This document shows positions 30,669 to 37,640 of a stretch of 39,176 bases of DNA, in pieces (position 1 is the first letter of the stretch; every line of letters begins with the position of its first letter). The notes under the pieces were generated by a model. It was not told the DNA's origin, searched no databases, and saw only the letters and a list, made by a program, of their open reading frames with translations. The position numbers and the translations under genes were made by a program. Origin of the DNA: Cryobacterium shii (GTDB lineage Bacteria; Actinomycetota; Actinomycetes; Actinomycetales; Microbacteriaceae); the NCBI RefSeq assembly GCF_004402595.1, contig NZ_SOFY01000047.1, positions 1 through 39,176 on the forward strand, written 5' to 3'.

Positions 30669-30755
30669 TAACTCCTGCAATTTGTGCGCGCCAGTTGTGC
30701 CGAAGCCGGAATCACGCGGCCCACGCCGGCACCCCGAACGGTTTTGCAGGAGTTA
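30669..30755. repeat. Palindromic intergenic element related to the 123-bp repeats
   Basis: TAACTCCTGCAA (30669-30680) is perfectly mirrored at 30744-30755, 63 nt apart. A direct repeat GCACCCCGAACG lies at the outer left (ending 30668) and inside the right arm (30729-30740). The inside holds the reverse complement of GGCACAACTGGCG, close to the CACAACTGGCG that follows the arms of the 123-bp repeats, and the arms share TAACTC with them. It lies in the 228-nt gap before the sugar dehydrogenase gene; the rest of the gap shows nothing. Confidence 0.65.
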
Positions 30756-30851
30756 TGCACGGGAACGGTGCCCGACCCGCAGCCGAAATCCGGGGCATGC
30801 CGGAACGTGCAGAGGACAGCACAGGACACCCGGCGCGAAACGAGGTAGGAC

Positions 30852-32053
30852 ATGAACGGGCGGATGCGTCCCGGCGGCCGAGGGCGGATGGTCGCCATCG
30901 CCGTGGGCCTGGCGCTGGTGCTCGGCGCGGTGCCGCTGCTCAGCGCCTGCACGTCAGGCGCTCCGGCGCCAGCGAGACCCCGGCCCGACCTGATCCGTCG
31001 CAAACGGGGTCGCCTGCCGGCGGCAGCGGCGGCACCAGCGGCACCAGCGTGCCGCCGGTTCGCCCGGTCGGGGACCCCGTCGTGATCGCGTCCGGGCTCG
31101 AGGCGCCGTGGTCGATCCTGCGCCTGCCCGACGGGAGCACCCTGATCAGCGAGCGTGACACGGCGCTCGTTCGTGAGCTCCTGCCCGACGGCACCCTGCG
31201 GGACGCCGGACGGGTCGCCGATGTGCGACCGCAGGGCGAAGGCGGCCTGCTCGGCCTCGCCGCCCTGGCCGACTCGGCCGCACCGGGCGGGACCGGCTGG
31301 GTCTACGCCTACGCCACGACCGCCGACGACAACCAGATCGTGCGGATGCCGCTCCTCGGCGCCGCGGGCAGCCACACCCTCGGCGACCCGGAACCGGTGC
31401 TCCGCGGCATCCCGAAGGCCGGCAACCACAACGGCGGCCGGCTCGGATTCGGACCGGACGGCCTGCTCTACGCCACCGCCGGGGACGCCGGGAACACCGC
31501 CAACGCGCAGAACCTGAGCTCGGTCGGCGGCAAGATCCTGCGCATGACGCCGACCGGTGGCGTACCGGCCGGCAACCCGTTCGGCACCCTCGTCTACTCC
31601 TACGGTCACCGCAATCCGCAGGGCATCGCCTGGGACAGCACCGGGGCCCTCTGGGCCAGCGAGTTCGGCCAGAACACCTGGGACGAACTGAACCGCATCG
31701 TTCCCGGCGGCAACTACGGCTGGCCCACCGTCGAGGGGAGGGGCACCGGCCAGGCCAATGATTCCGGCTTCATCGACCCGGTCGAGCAGTGGCCCACCAG
31801 CGAGGCCAGCCCCAGCGGCCTGGCCGTCGTCAACGACACCCTCTTCATGGCGGCTCTCCGCGGCGAGCGCCTCTGGCGCATCGTTCCCTCCACAGGCGAG
31901 GTCGACGACTGGTTCGCAGGCAGCTTCGGGCGACTGCGTGATGTGGTGTCCGGCCCCAATGGCACACTGTGGTTCGTGAGTAATAACACGGATGGCCGCG
32001 GCACACCCTCCCCCGGCGACGACAGGCTCTACCAGGTGAGGGTGGCGCCCTGA
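30852..32053 (+). pseudogene. Lipoprotein PQQ-type sugar dehydrogenase, frameshifted after the signal peptide
   Basis: ATG 30852, with GAGG five bases upstream, opens a lipoprotein signal: basic start, hydrophobic core AIAVGLALVLGA, lipobox LLSAC with the lipid Cys at residue 33. That frame soon turns into Arg-rich nonsense and stops at 31085. The rest of the protein continues in another frame from about 30971 (SETPARPDPSQTG). It then shows a glucose/sorbosone dehydrogenase beta-propeller: GLEAPWSILRLPDG, GGLLGLA, KAGNHNGGRLGFGPDG, SYGHRNPQGIAWD, ASEFGQNTWDELN and PGGNYGWP. One base is missing near 30965-30971 compared with a continuous frame. If real, the secreted enzyme is lost; if a sequence error, this is a normal extracellular PQQ-dependent aldose dehydrogenase of about 400 residues. 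Its stop overlaps the SprT-like ATG. Confidence 0.8.
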
Positions 32054-32547
32054 TGGCCGACCTCGACCGAGTGCGACACTGGGCCGACGCCCTCATCGCC
32101 CTGCACCTCGACCCCACCTGGTCGTTCGCGTTCGACAACGCGAAGAAGCGGGCCGGCCTCTGCAACTTCACCGCCCGGCGCATCACCGTGTCCCGGTACC
32201 TGGCCGCGCGTTACGAGGATGACGAGGTGCACCAGATCCTGCTGCACGAGGTGGCACACGCCCTCGCGGGGCCCCGCGCCGGCCACGGCCCGAAGTGGAA
32301 ACTGACCGCGTTCAACCTCGGCTACGACGGCAAGCGCACGCACGACGGGGAGATCGCCGACGAGCTCGCGCCCTGGGTCGGCACCTGCCCGGCCGGGCAC
32401 GTGCACTACCGCTACCGCCAGCCGACCCGCGCCTTCGCCTGTGGGCTGTGCGGGCGCGGGTTCGACCGGGCGTTCCTGATCAACTGGACCCGGCGCGAGA
32501 TCACCGCGGTGGCCCGGAGACGCGCCGCGGCCGCCACCGGCAGCTGA
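32053..32547 (+). CDS. SprT-like zinc metalloprotein
   Basis: The 164-residue product starts at ATG 32053, overlapping the previous stop (TGATG), so it is probably translationally coupled. The SprT-like core carries HEVAH in ILLHEVAHALAG (about residues 60-71) with a third histidine in AGHGPKWK, the zinc-binding HExxH...H set of this peptidase-like family. A C-terminal zinc ribbon follows, CPAGH then CGLCGRGF. SprT-domain proteins include DNA-protein crosslink proteases in eukaryotes; the bacterial short forms are uncharacterised. The link to the sugar dehydrogenase upstream is positional only. Confidence 0.88.
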   Translation: MADLDRVRHWADALIALHLDPTWSFAFDNAKKRAGLCNFTARRITVSRYLAARYEDDEVHQILLHEVAHALAGPRAGHGPKWKLTAFNLGYDGKRTHDGEIADELAPWVGTCPAGHVHYRYRQPTRAFACGLCGRGFDRAFLINWTRREITAVARRRAAAATGS

Positions 32548-32684
32548 GGTGGCCAACACCGGCAGTGCGTTGGAACCCGGGGCGGCACCGAAGGCCGCAG
32601 CCCGAGAGCCTCGAGCCGCGCGCCACCCGCCGAGCAACCGCCCGGCGCATCACGGGCGACTCTGAGACCGCTACTCAGCGACCG

Positions 32685-32987
32685 CTACTCGGAGACCCGG
32701 ACTTCCTTCCAGAAGGCGATGTAGTTGCTGTAGTCCTGGCCGACCCGGGCGAAGGAGGCCGCCGGCGGGGCCGGGTAGCTGAACGCGCGGTCCTGAAGCA
32801 GGGTCTCGCCGTCCAGGACACTGAAGTACTGGCACTCGCCCTTCCAGGAGCAGGTGTACCGGGTCGGGCTCTTCACGAGCAGGTCCGCATTCACGCTCGT
32901 CGGCGGGAAGTACCAGGTGCCCTCGATCTTGAGCAGGTCGGACTGGGGTGCTTCGGCGACTACGACGCCGTTGAGTACTGCCTGCAT
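32685..32987 (-). CDS. DUF427 domain protein
   Basis: The 100-residue product starts at ATG 32987 with AAGGAG eight bases upstream. It is a single DUF427 domain: MQAVLNGVVVAEA, the conserved KIEGTWYFPPTSV, PTRYTCSWKGECQYFSV, and the end segment AFWKEVRV. The family folds as a small beta-tent and its role is unknown; the conserved Cys and Trp suggest ligand or cofactor binding. It faces the SprT gene; the gap 32548-32684 holds only a short duplicated GACCGCTACTC and no clear terminator. Just upstream of the gene are short 12-bp tandem repeats (about 33018-33048). Confidence 0.88.
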   Translation of the reverse strand: MQAVLNGVVVAEAPQSDLLKIEGTWYFPPTSVNADLLVKSPTRYTCSWKGECQYFSVLDGETLLQDRAFSYPAPPAASFARVGQDYSNYIAFWKEVRVSE

Positions 32988-33064
32988 GGGAGCTGCTCCT
33001 TCGATTCGAGGCGACCGTTCCGGACGGGATTCCGGACGGGATTCCGGTCGTGCTGGAGCAAACC

Positions 33065-33643
33065 TCAGACGGGGAAGGCGAATTCCCGCACCCGGGAGAT
33101 TCCCGGCCGGCCGGCTCCGGCATCCGTCGTCGACAGGTCTGGCGCGAGCGCGGCCTGCACCTCGGCCTGGCGCCCGTCTGCGGCGAGCGCCAGGCCGGTT
33201 TCGGAGGCGGTGACGAGGTGGCGCACGGCCCGCTGGAGGCCGGAGAACGCGGCGGACGCGGCGGCCGCCTCGGGTGAGCAGTGGTCGATGCCGAGCGCGG
33301 ACAGGGCGTCGATCACGGCCCCGGCGACCAGGAAGTCCTCCACCGCGAACCGGCCGCCGCCATCGGCGCGGCGCCCGCCCACGGCGATCACGGCGACGGC
33401 GAACCGGTCGCCCTTCTCGGTCTGGCGGGCGAGCACCCACTCGGCGACCCGGGAACTGGTGTCGAGGTTCGCCGTGATGACCTGGTGCGCGGCCAGCGAC
33501 ACCGTGGGGCCGGCCTCACCCGGTGCGGGCGGCAGGGCGTCGGCCAGCACGACCACATCCGCCGCACCGGCGAGGGCCTCGAATCCGGCCAGGCCGACGT
33601 CGAACCGAACCTGGTACTTCTGCTGGGGCTGGGCGTTGATCAC
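33065..33643 (-). CDS. ComB-like 2-phosphosulfolactate phosphatase family protein
   Basis: The 192-residue product starts at GTG 33643, without a clear SD (perhaps leaderless). It resembles the ComB family: an N-terminal VRFDVGLAGFEAL segment, ADVVVLADALP, a central AVIAVGGRR plus RFAVEDFLVAGAVIDAL, and the C-terminal SPEAAAASAAFSGLQRAVRHLV helix pattern. ComB makes sulfolactate for coenzyme M in archaea. Actinobacterial members are annotated alike but the pathway is absent, so the real substrate is unknown. The recognised pattern is weak at the catalytic residues. A G-rich repeat lies immediately upstream. Confidence 0.65.
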   Translation of the reverse strand: MINAQPQQKYQVRFDVGLAGFEALAGAADVVVLADALPPAPGEAGPTVSLAAHQVITANLDTSSRVAEWVLARQTEKGDRFAVAVIAVGGRRADGGGRFAVEDFLVAGAVIDALSALGIDHCSPEAAAASAAFSGLQRAVRHLVTASETGLALAADGRQAEVQAALAPDLSTTDAGAGRPGISRVREFAFPV

Positions 33644-33656
33644 GCCACAAGGGTAG

Positions 33657-33737
33657 CGGGGCGCGGGGGTCCGGGGCGCGGGGGTCCGGGGGTCCGGGGG
33701 TCCGGGGCGCGGGGCGCGCGGGTCCGGGGCACAGGGG
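33657..33737. repeat. G-rich GGGGTCCG repeat array
   Basis: Irregular copies of GGGGTCCG and GGGGCGCG give at least eight runs of three or more G on the plus strand within 80 nt. It lies directly upstream of the ComB-like start and within the 134-nt gap to the next gene. Quadruplex formation is possible on the plus strand. Confidence 0.8.
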
Positions 33738-33777
33738 CCCGCGGCGCACGGCGCGGTTGCGCAGCGGGCAGAGCGCG

Positions 33778-35043
33778 CTACAGGGTGTCGAAACGGGCGA
33801 GCGCGTCGGCATCCGTCGCATGGGTCATCGCGCGGCGGGCGGTGTCCAGGGCGGCGACCGGGTCGGCCTCCGCGGTGGCCAGGCTCAACTGCCGTTCCGC
33901 CTCGGCGAGGCGGGTGCGGGCGGGCGACCCGACGCGTCCGGGGTGCGCGGCGATGAAGTCGCGGGTGACCCTGATCTGGCTGCGGGCGGCCAGGAGCGCG
34001 CCGATCAGCGCCCCGCGGGCGTTCTCCAGCCGCAACTGGCGGTTGCGGGCCTCGGAGCGGGTCACGTCCAGGCCGCCGATCGCTTCCCGCAGCCGAGCCA
34101 GGTCGGCCGCCGGATCGCTCAGGCGCGACGGATGCCGGAGCTCGCCGACCACCCGGTCGGACACCGCGATCACACGGTTGAGTTCGGTGCGCGCCTCGGT
34201 CTCCTCGTGGGTGTCCCGCAGCCGGCGCGCCTCGGCCAGCTCGGCGTCGGCATCCACGAGGGCCCGGGTCAGCGAGGCGAAGCCGATATGCAGCTGGTCC
34301 TCGCCGGTTTCGATCGCGTCGAGGAGCTTGCCGGCGCGGTAGAGACCGTGCTCGGCCTCGCGCAACTGGTCGCCCACGGGTTCGGAGGAGGCCCGGTCGA
34401 GCCGCGCGGCGGCGGCATCCGTGGCCAGCCTGGCCTCGTCCAGGGCGGCCTGCGCACGCACCACATTGCCGCTGATCGGGGCGAGGGCCGATGGGGCATA
34501 GGTCGCGCCGAGCCGTTTGAGGCTGGCCTCCCCGGCCTTGACCCGCTCGGCGACCCGGGTGAGGCGCCGGCGCAGCTGATCGAGCAGGTGGGGCGCGTCA
34601 CGTTCGAGGCCGCGGCGGCTGGAGAAGTCGCGGTCCTGCTCGGTCAGTCGCTTCGTGGCCTCGTCGGCGAGCACGATGATCTGCTCGGTCCAGTGGCGGC
34701 GTTCGCTCTCGCTCTCCGGCTCGCTGTCGTCGAGTTTCTGTTGCAGGGCGAAGGCGTCGCGCACCTGCCGGCGGGAGGCGTCGTGCGCCGCGGCGAAGTC
34801 ATGGGTGGCGTTCTGCCCGAACTGCGCCTCCGCGAAACCGAGTTCGTCGGCGGTGGCCTGGACCACGTCGTCCGCGCGAACCAGCGCGATGGAGGCCGCC
34901 CGCACCCGCCCGTCCGCCAGGGAGCGGTCTTCCCGGGCGTGCGTCCGGCCGCGGCGGCGGGCAAGCGCCCCCAGCAGCACCACGATCGCGCCCGCCCCGC
35001 CGAAGACGACCGCCGAAGGCACCCACCACAACTCGCCTGTCAT
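33778..35043 (-). CDS. Membrane-anchored coiled-coil protein, like the C-terminal half of TPM-domain proteins
   Basis: The 421-residue product starts at ATG 35043. One membrane helix (about residues 7-28) is followed by a basic stretch and then a long helical region. The segment DDVVQATADELGFAEAQFG, then AAHDASRRQVRDAFALQQKLDD and FSSRRGLERDAPHLLDQL, matches from memory the part that follows the membrane helix in actinobacterial TPM-domain (YgcG-like) proteins. The TPM domain itself, which should precede the helix, is absent, and the sequence upstream is repeat-filled and has no TPM-like frame. It may be a split or truncated relative. The remainder is coiled coil (to about residue 400). The SD is poor. 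Confidence 0.7.
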   Translation of the reverse strand: MTGELWWVPSAVVFGGAGAIVVLLGALARRRGRTHAREDRSLADGRVRAASIALVRADDVVQATADELGFAEAQFGQNATHDFAAAHDASRRQVRDAFALQQKLDDSEPESESERRHWTEQIIVLADEATKRLTEQDRDFSSRRGLERDAPHLLDQLRRRLTRVAERVKAGEASLKRLGATYAPSALAPISGNVVRAQAALDEARLATDAAAARLDRASSEPVGDQLREAEHGLYRAGKLLDAIETGEDQLHIGFASLTRALVDADAELAEARRLRDTHEETEARTELNRVIAVSDRVVGELRHPSRLSDPAADLARLREAIGGLDVTRSEARNRQLRLENARGALIGALLAARSQIRVTRDFIAAHPGRVGSPARTRLAEAERQLSLATAEADPVAALDTARRAMTHATDADALARFDTL

Positions 35044-35256
35044 GCTCGAAGTCTAATCAACGGATGCCGGCGCGACAGGGCGGCCTCACTGGCACTCTGC
35101 TCTGAAAATCGCCGATCCCGCCGACAATCGCCGGCGCACCGGGCCGCGTCGGCGCATCCGTGCGGCCGCACACCCGGCGGCTCCGTGCGGCCGCACACCC
35201 GGTGCCTCGTGGCCACTCGTCGCCGCTCGCGCCCACTCGCCCCCCACCCGCGCCCC

Positions 35257-35338
35257 ACCCGCGCCGAAGTCGCCACTTCCGGTCGACTTCGACAGGTGTG
35301 TGCGGCGAACTCGACCGCAAGTGGCGAACTCGGCGAAG
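35257..35338. repeat. 82-bp palindromic intergenic repeat, copy A
   Basis: This segment is identical to 35427-35508. Its left arm (from CGCCGAAGTCGCCACTTCCG) is nearly complementary to its right arm (about 26 of 30 positions), so each copy can form a long hairpin. Both copies lie in the 505-nt gap between the TPM-tail gene and the EVE gene. Confidence 0.85.
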
Positions 35339-35426
35339 GTGGACCGGGACGAACTGGCGCGCGGAGTGCGAGCGAACGCGGCAGGCAGGCGCGGGACCCG
35401 GCGCATCCGTGCGGCTACACCCGGCG

Positions 35427-35508
35427 ACCCGCGCCGAAGTCGCCACTTCCGGTCGACTTCGACAGGTGTGTGCGGCGAACTCGACCGCAAGTGGCGAACT
35501 CGGCGAAG
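35427..35508. repeat. 82-bp palindromic intergenic repeat, copy B
   Basis: Exact copy of 35257-35338, offset by 170 bp and in the same orientation. The sequence before each copy also shares a GGCGCATCCGTGCGGC segment (35152 and 35401 regions), so the duplicated unit may be larger and partly diverged. Copy B ends 40 nt from the EVE stop codon. Confidence 0.85.
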
Positions 35509-35548
35509 TATGGCGCGGGTGAGTGCGGCACGAGGATAGCTGGGGCGG

Positions 35549-35977
35549 TTACAGGCGGCGCATCTGCCGCCGGATCACGTCGTAGTCGTGCCGGGAGAGC
35601 TGCAGCAGGCCCCGCCGCAGCCGGTAGCCCCAGTTCGGATCGTCGCGGGTGAACTCGAGCACCGAGAGCAGCGGCCGGATCGAGGTGGCGATGGCATCCG
35701 GGTCGTAGTCGACGCGGCGGCGCCACGGCCGGTAGGAGGTGGGGGCGGCGGACTCGCCCTGGTGCACGAGCCCCGGGGCGATGCGCCCGATGGCGGTGAA
35801 CTCGCGGAGCCGGTCGCCGTCGAGGTCGGTTTTCGGCGAGTAGTAGACCATCCCGTCGGACTCGCCCATGTCTTCGAGCGCCGCACGCGCGCTGTGGCGG
35901 GCCTGCACGAGCCCCACCGAGACGGCGCGCAGCACGTGTTCGCGTGACGCGACGCCCAGCCAGTATCGAATTGCCAC
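35549..35977 (-). CDS. EVE domain (PUA-like) protein
   Basis: The 142-residue product starts at GTG 35977, giving the family start AIRYWLGVASREHVL; AAGAGG abuts the GTG. Family segments visible are GMVYYSPKT, REFTAIGRI, YRPWRRRVDY, IRPLL and NWGYRLRRGLLQLS. EVE domains are PUA-like folds that bind modified bases in DNA or RNA; some act in phage defence next to restriction enzymes. No such partner is adjacent here. The much longer open frame upstream is antisense to the next two genes and not credible. Confidence 0.85.
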   Translation of the reverse strand: MAIRYWLGVASREHVLRAVSVGLVQARHSARAALEDMGESDGMVYYSPKTDLDGDRLREFTAIGRIAPGLVHQGESAAPTSYRPWRRRVDYDPDAIATSIRPLLSVLEFTRDDPNWGYRLRRGLLQLSRHDYDVIRRQMRRL

Positions 35978-36020
35978 CCTCTTAGTTGTACTGCATGCCG
36001 AAGCACAACAGACTGGGGTC

Positions 36021-36719
36021 ATGCGCGTTCTTCTGAAAGAGATTCTCGACTGTTCCCCGGATGCCGCCTGGCGCGCCCTGCGGAGCCCCGCCGTGTTCCG
36101 GGAGGTGAGCTCCCCCGTGGTGAGCGTCGAATCCCTCGAGGCGGACGGCTTCCCCACGGCCTGGGAACCGGGTGAACACCCGGTCAGCATGACAGCGCTC
36201 GGCCTGGTGCCGATGGGTGACCAGGTGATCCGCCTGGCGATGGCGACGACCCGCCCGGACGGGGTGCGCATTCTGCGCGACACCGGGCGCGGCGTGTCCG
36301 GCGCCCTGGCCGCGGTCACGCTGTGGGACCACCGGATGGCCGTGGCCCCCGACCCGGCCGGCACCGGCAAGACCCTCTTCCGCGACCAGCTGATCTTCCG
36401 CACCGGCGCCCTCACCGTCGCCAGCTGGCCGGTGTTCTGGGCCCTGTGGCAGTGGCGGATGCGCCAGCTGAAGCGCCTCGCGCCGACCTGGCAGCTCGAC
36501 CTCGGCGTCGATGTGCAGCCGTCCCCCGAGCAGGCCGGGCAGGCCTCGGCCGGGCAGGCCCCGGCCGGGCAGGCCCCGGACGGGCAGGCCCCGGACGGGC
36601 AGGCCCCGGCCGGGCAGACCCCGGCCGGGCAGACCCCGGCCGGGCAGACCCCGGCCGAGCAGACCCCGGCCGAGCAGGCCCCGGACGACTCGGTCCCCGA
36701 CACCGGCGTGACCCAGTGA
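36021..36719 (+). CDS. SRPBCC-like protein with pentapeptide-repeat C-terminal tail
   Basis: The 232-residue product starts at ATG 36021 with GGGG upstream. Residues 1-165 resemble a SRPBCC/START-like ligand-binding domain: LLKEILDCSPDAAWRALRSP at the start, central beta strands, and a long C-terminal helix with ASWPVFWALWQWRMRQLKRL. From about residue 170 to 222 the protein is a run of eleven pentapeptides of the type (A/T)P(A/D)GQ, rich in Ala, Pro, Gly and Gln and probably disordered. Ligand and role are unknown. Its stop overlaps the start of the DUF1684 gene, so the two are co-transcribed. It is divergent from the EVE gene, with only 43 nt between starts. Confidence 0.75.
   Translation: MRVLLKEILDCSPDAAWRALRSPAVFREVSSPVVSVESLEADGFPTAWEPGEHPVSMTALGLVPMGDQVIRLAMATTRPDGVRILRDTGRGVSGALAAVTLWDHRMAVAPDPAGTGKTLFRDQLIFRTGALTVASWPVFWALWQWRMRQLKRLAPTWQLDLGVDVQPSPEQAGQASAGQAPAGQAPDGQAPDGQAPAGQTPAGQTPAGQTPAEQTPAEQAPDDSVPDTGVTQ
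36528..36686. repeat. 15-bp tandem repeat encoding a pentapeptide tail
   Basis: About 10.6 units of GGGCAGGCCCCGGCC with small changes lie inside the 3' end of the SRPBCC-like gene. Units differ mainly in GCC/GAC and GCC/ACC. The unit is a multiple of three, so copy changes keep the frame. Confidence 0.92.
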
Positions 36720-37396
36720 GCACCACCCTCGGCGCCCTGCAGGTGGCCGACTGGCGCCGGCGGGTGTTCGGGCTGTACGCCGGCGTGCGCCAGATCAGCG
36801 CGCACGACCCGGCCGCCGGCCACGAGCTGTGGCGAAGCGGTCGCGACGACCTGTTCGCGGGACATCCGTCGTCGCCTCTGCTGCCCGACGACCGAGCGGT
36901 CTTCACCGGGCTGCCGGTCGCCGCGTACGACCCCGACTGGCGGTTCGAGGTGGAGGTGCACCGGGCGGAACAGCCGGTGCACATCGCCGTCGACACCGGT
37001 ACGGACGGCAAGGTGCCGTTCGACCTGGTCGGCTCGGTGCGGCTGCCCTACCTGGGCGCGATCGACCTGTGGCGGCTCTCCTGCTACGGCGGCGGGCTGT
37101 TCCTGCCGTTCCGGGACGGGCTGGCCGGCAAGCCGGGTGGGACCTACGGCGGCGGCCGCTACCTTCTCGACACCGTGAAGGGGGCCGACCTCGGGGCCGG
37201 CGCCGACGACAACACCCTCATCCTCGACTTCAATTTCGCCTACAACCCGTCCTGCGCGTACGACCCGATGTGGGCCTGTCCCCTGCCCCAGGCCGGCAAT
37301 ATCGTGACCGCTGAGGTGCCCGTCGGGGAGCTCTCCCCGGGTGAGGAACGCCACCCGGCGCAGCTGCACAGCCGGGCGTTCGACCCGGAGGCTTGA
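36716..37396 (+). CDS. DUF1684 domain protein
   Basis: The 226-residue product starts at GTG 36716, overlapping the previous stop (GTGA). It carries the DUF1684 pattern: WRRRVFGLYAGVRQ, HPSSPLL near residue 52, WRFEVEV, DLWRLSCYGGGLFLPFRD, GGTYGGGRYLLDTVKGAD, and the strongly conserved LDFNFAYNPSCAYDPMWACP followed by PLPQAGN. The conserved Cys, Asp and Asn residues suggest an enzyme, but no activity is known for the family. Cytoplasmic, no signal peptide. Co-expressed with the SRPBCC-like gene. Confidence 0.9.
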   Translation: MSTTLGALQVADWRRRVFGLYAGVRQISAHDPAAGHELWRSGRDDLFAGHPSSPLLPDDRAVFTGLPVAAYDPDWRFEVEVHRAEQPVHIAVDTGTDGKVPFDLVGSVRLPYLGAIDLWRLSCYGGGLFLPFRDGLAGKPGGTYGGGRYLLDTVKGADLGAGADDNTLILDFNFAYNPSCAYDPMWACPLPQAGNIVTAEVPVGELSPGEERHPAQLHSRAFDPEA

Positions 37397-37632
37397 CAGC
37401 ATCCGCTAGACTGAAGGCTTGCGAGTGCGTAGTTGCGCTCGCTGCGTCGTAGAACGCCCTCTTCTTATTGCGGCCACCCACTCGTGGGCCGGCCGGATTT
37501 TTCGAATGAAACCTTCTTACGGCGAACGGATGTGCCCATCGGCACCTTCGCCATGTGAATCCTCTTTGGTCTCCGAGTTACCGCCCTTGCGGAACGGATA
37601 CCGGGGGAATCTGATGCCCGAAAGGCACCACT
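37397..37632 (+). promoter_or_regulatory. Long leader region of the DEAD-box helicase
   Basis: These 236 nt separate the DUF1684 stop from the helicase start. TTGACA occurs at 37393-37398 and a -10-like TAGACT at 37406-37411, but the spacing is far too short for one promoter. The leader contains a small hairpin around GCCCAC/GTGGGC (about 37474-37490) and upstream start codons in the frame ending at 37640. Long structured leaders are common before cold-shock RNA helicases; control here is inferred. Confidence 0.45.
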
Positions 37633-37640
37633 TTGTCTGA
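37614..37640 (+). CDS. Possible 8-residue leader peptide overlapping the helicase start
   Basis: ATG 37614, with CGGGGGAA five bases upstream, opens MPERHHFV and stops at TGA 37638-37640, five bases beyond the helicase TTG (37633-37635) in another frame. The frame extends upstream to an ATG at 37506 (44 residues) but without a good SD. The overlap would allow translational coupling. Too short to judge by coding statistics. Confidence 0.35.
   Translation: MPERHHFV

Noticed and set aside
35040..35530. Short frames across the 82-bp repeats
   Set aside because: Their sequence is just the translated palindromes, with no SD; the region is non-coding repeat.
37419..37640. 73-codon frame before the helicase as a full gene
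   Set aside because: The N-terminal part has no SD and no family resemblance; only the last eight codons, behind a good SD, are kept as a possible leader ORF.
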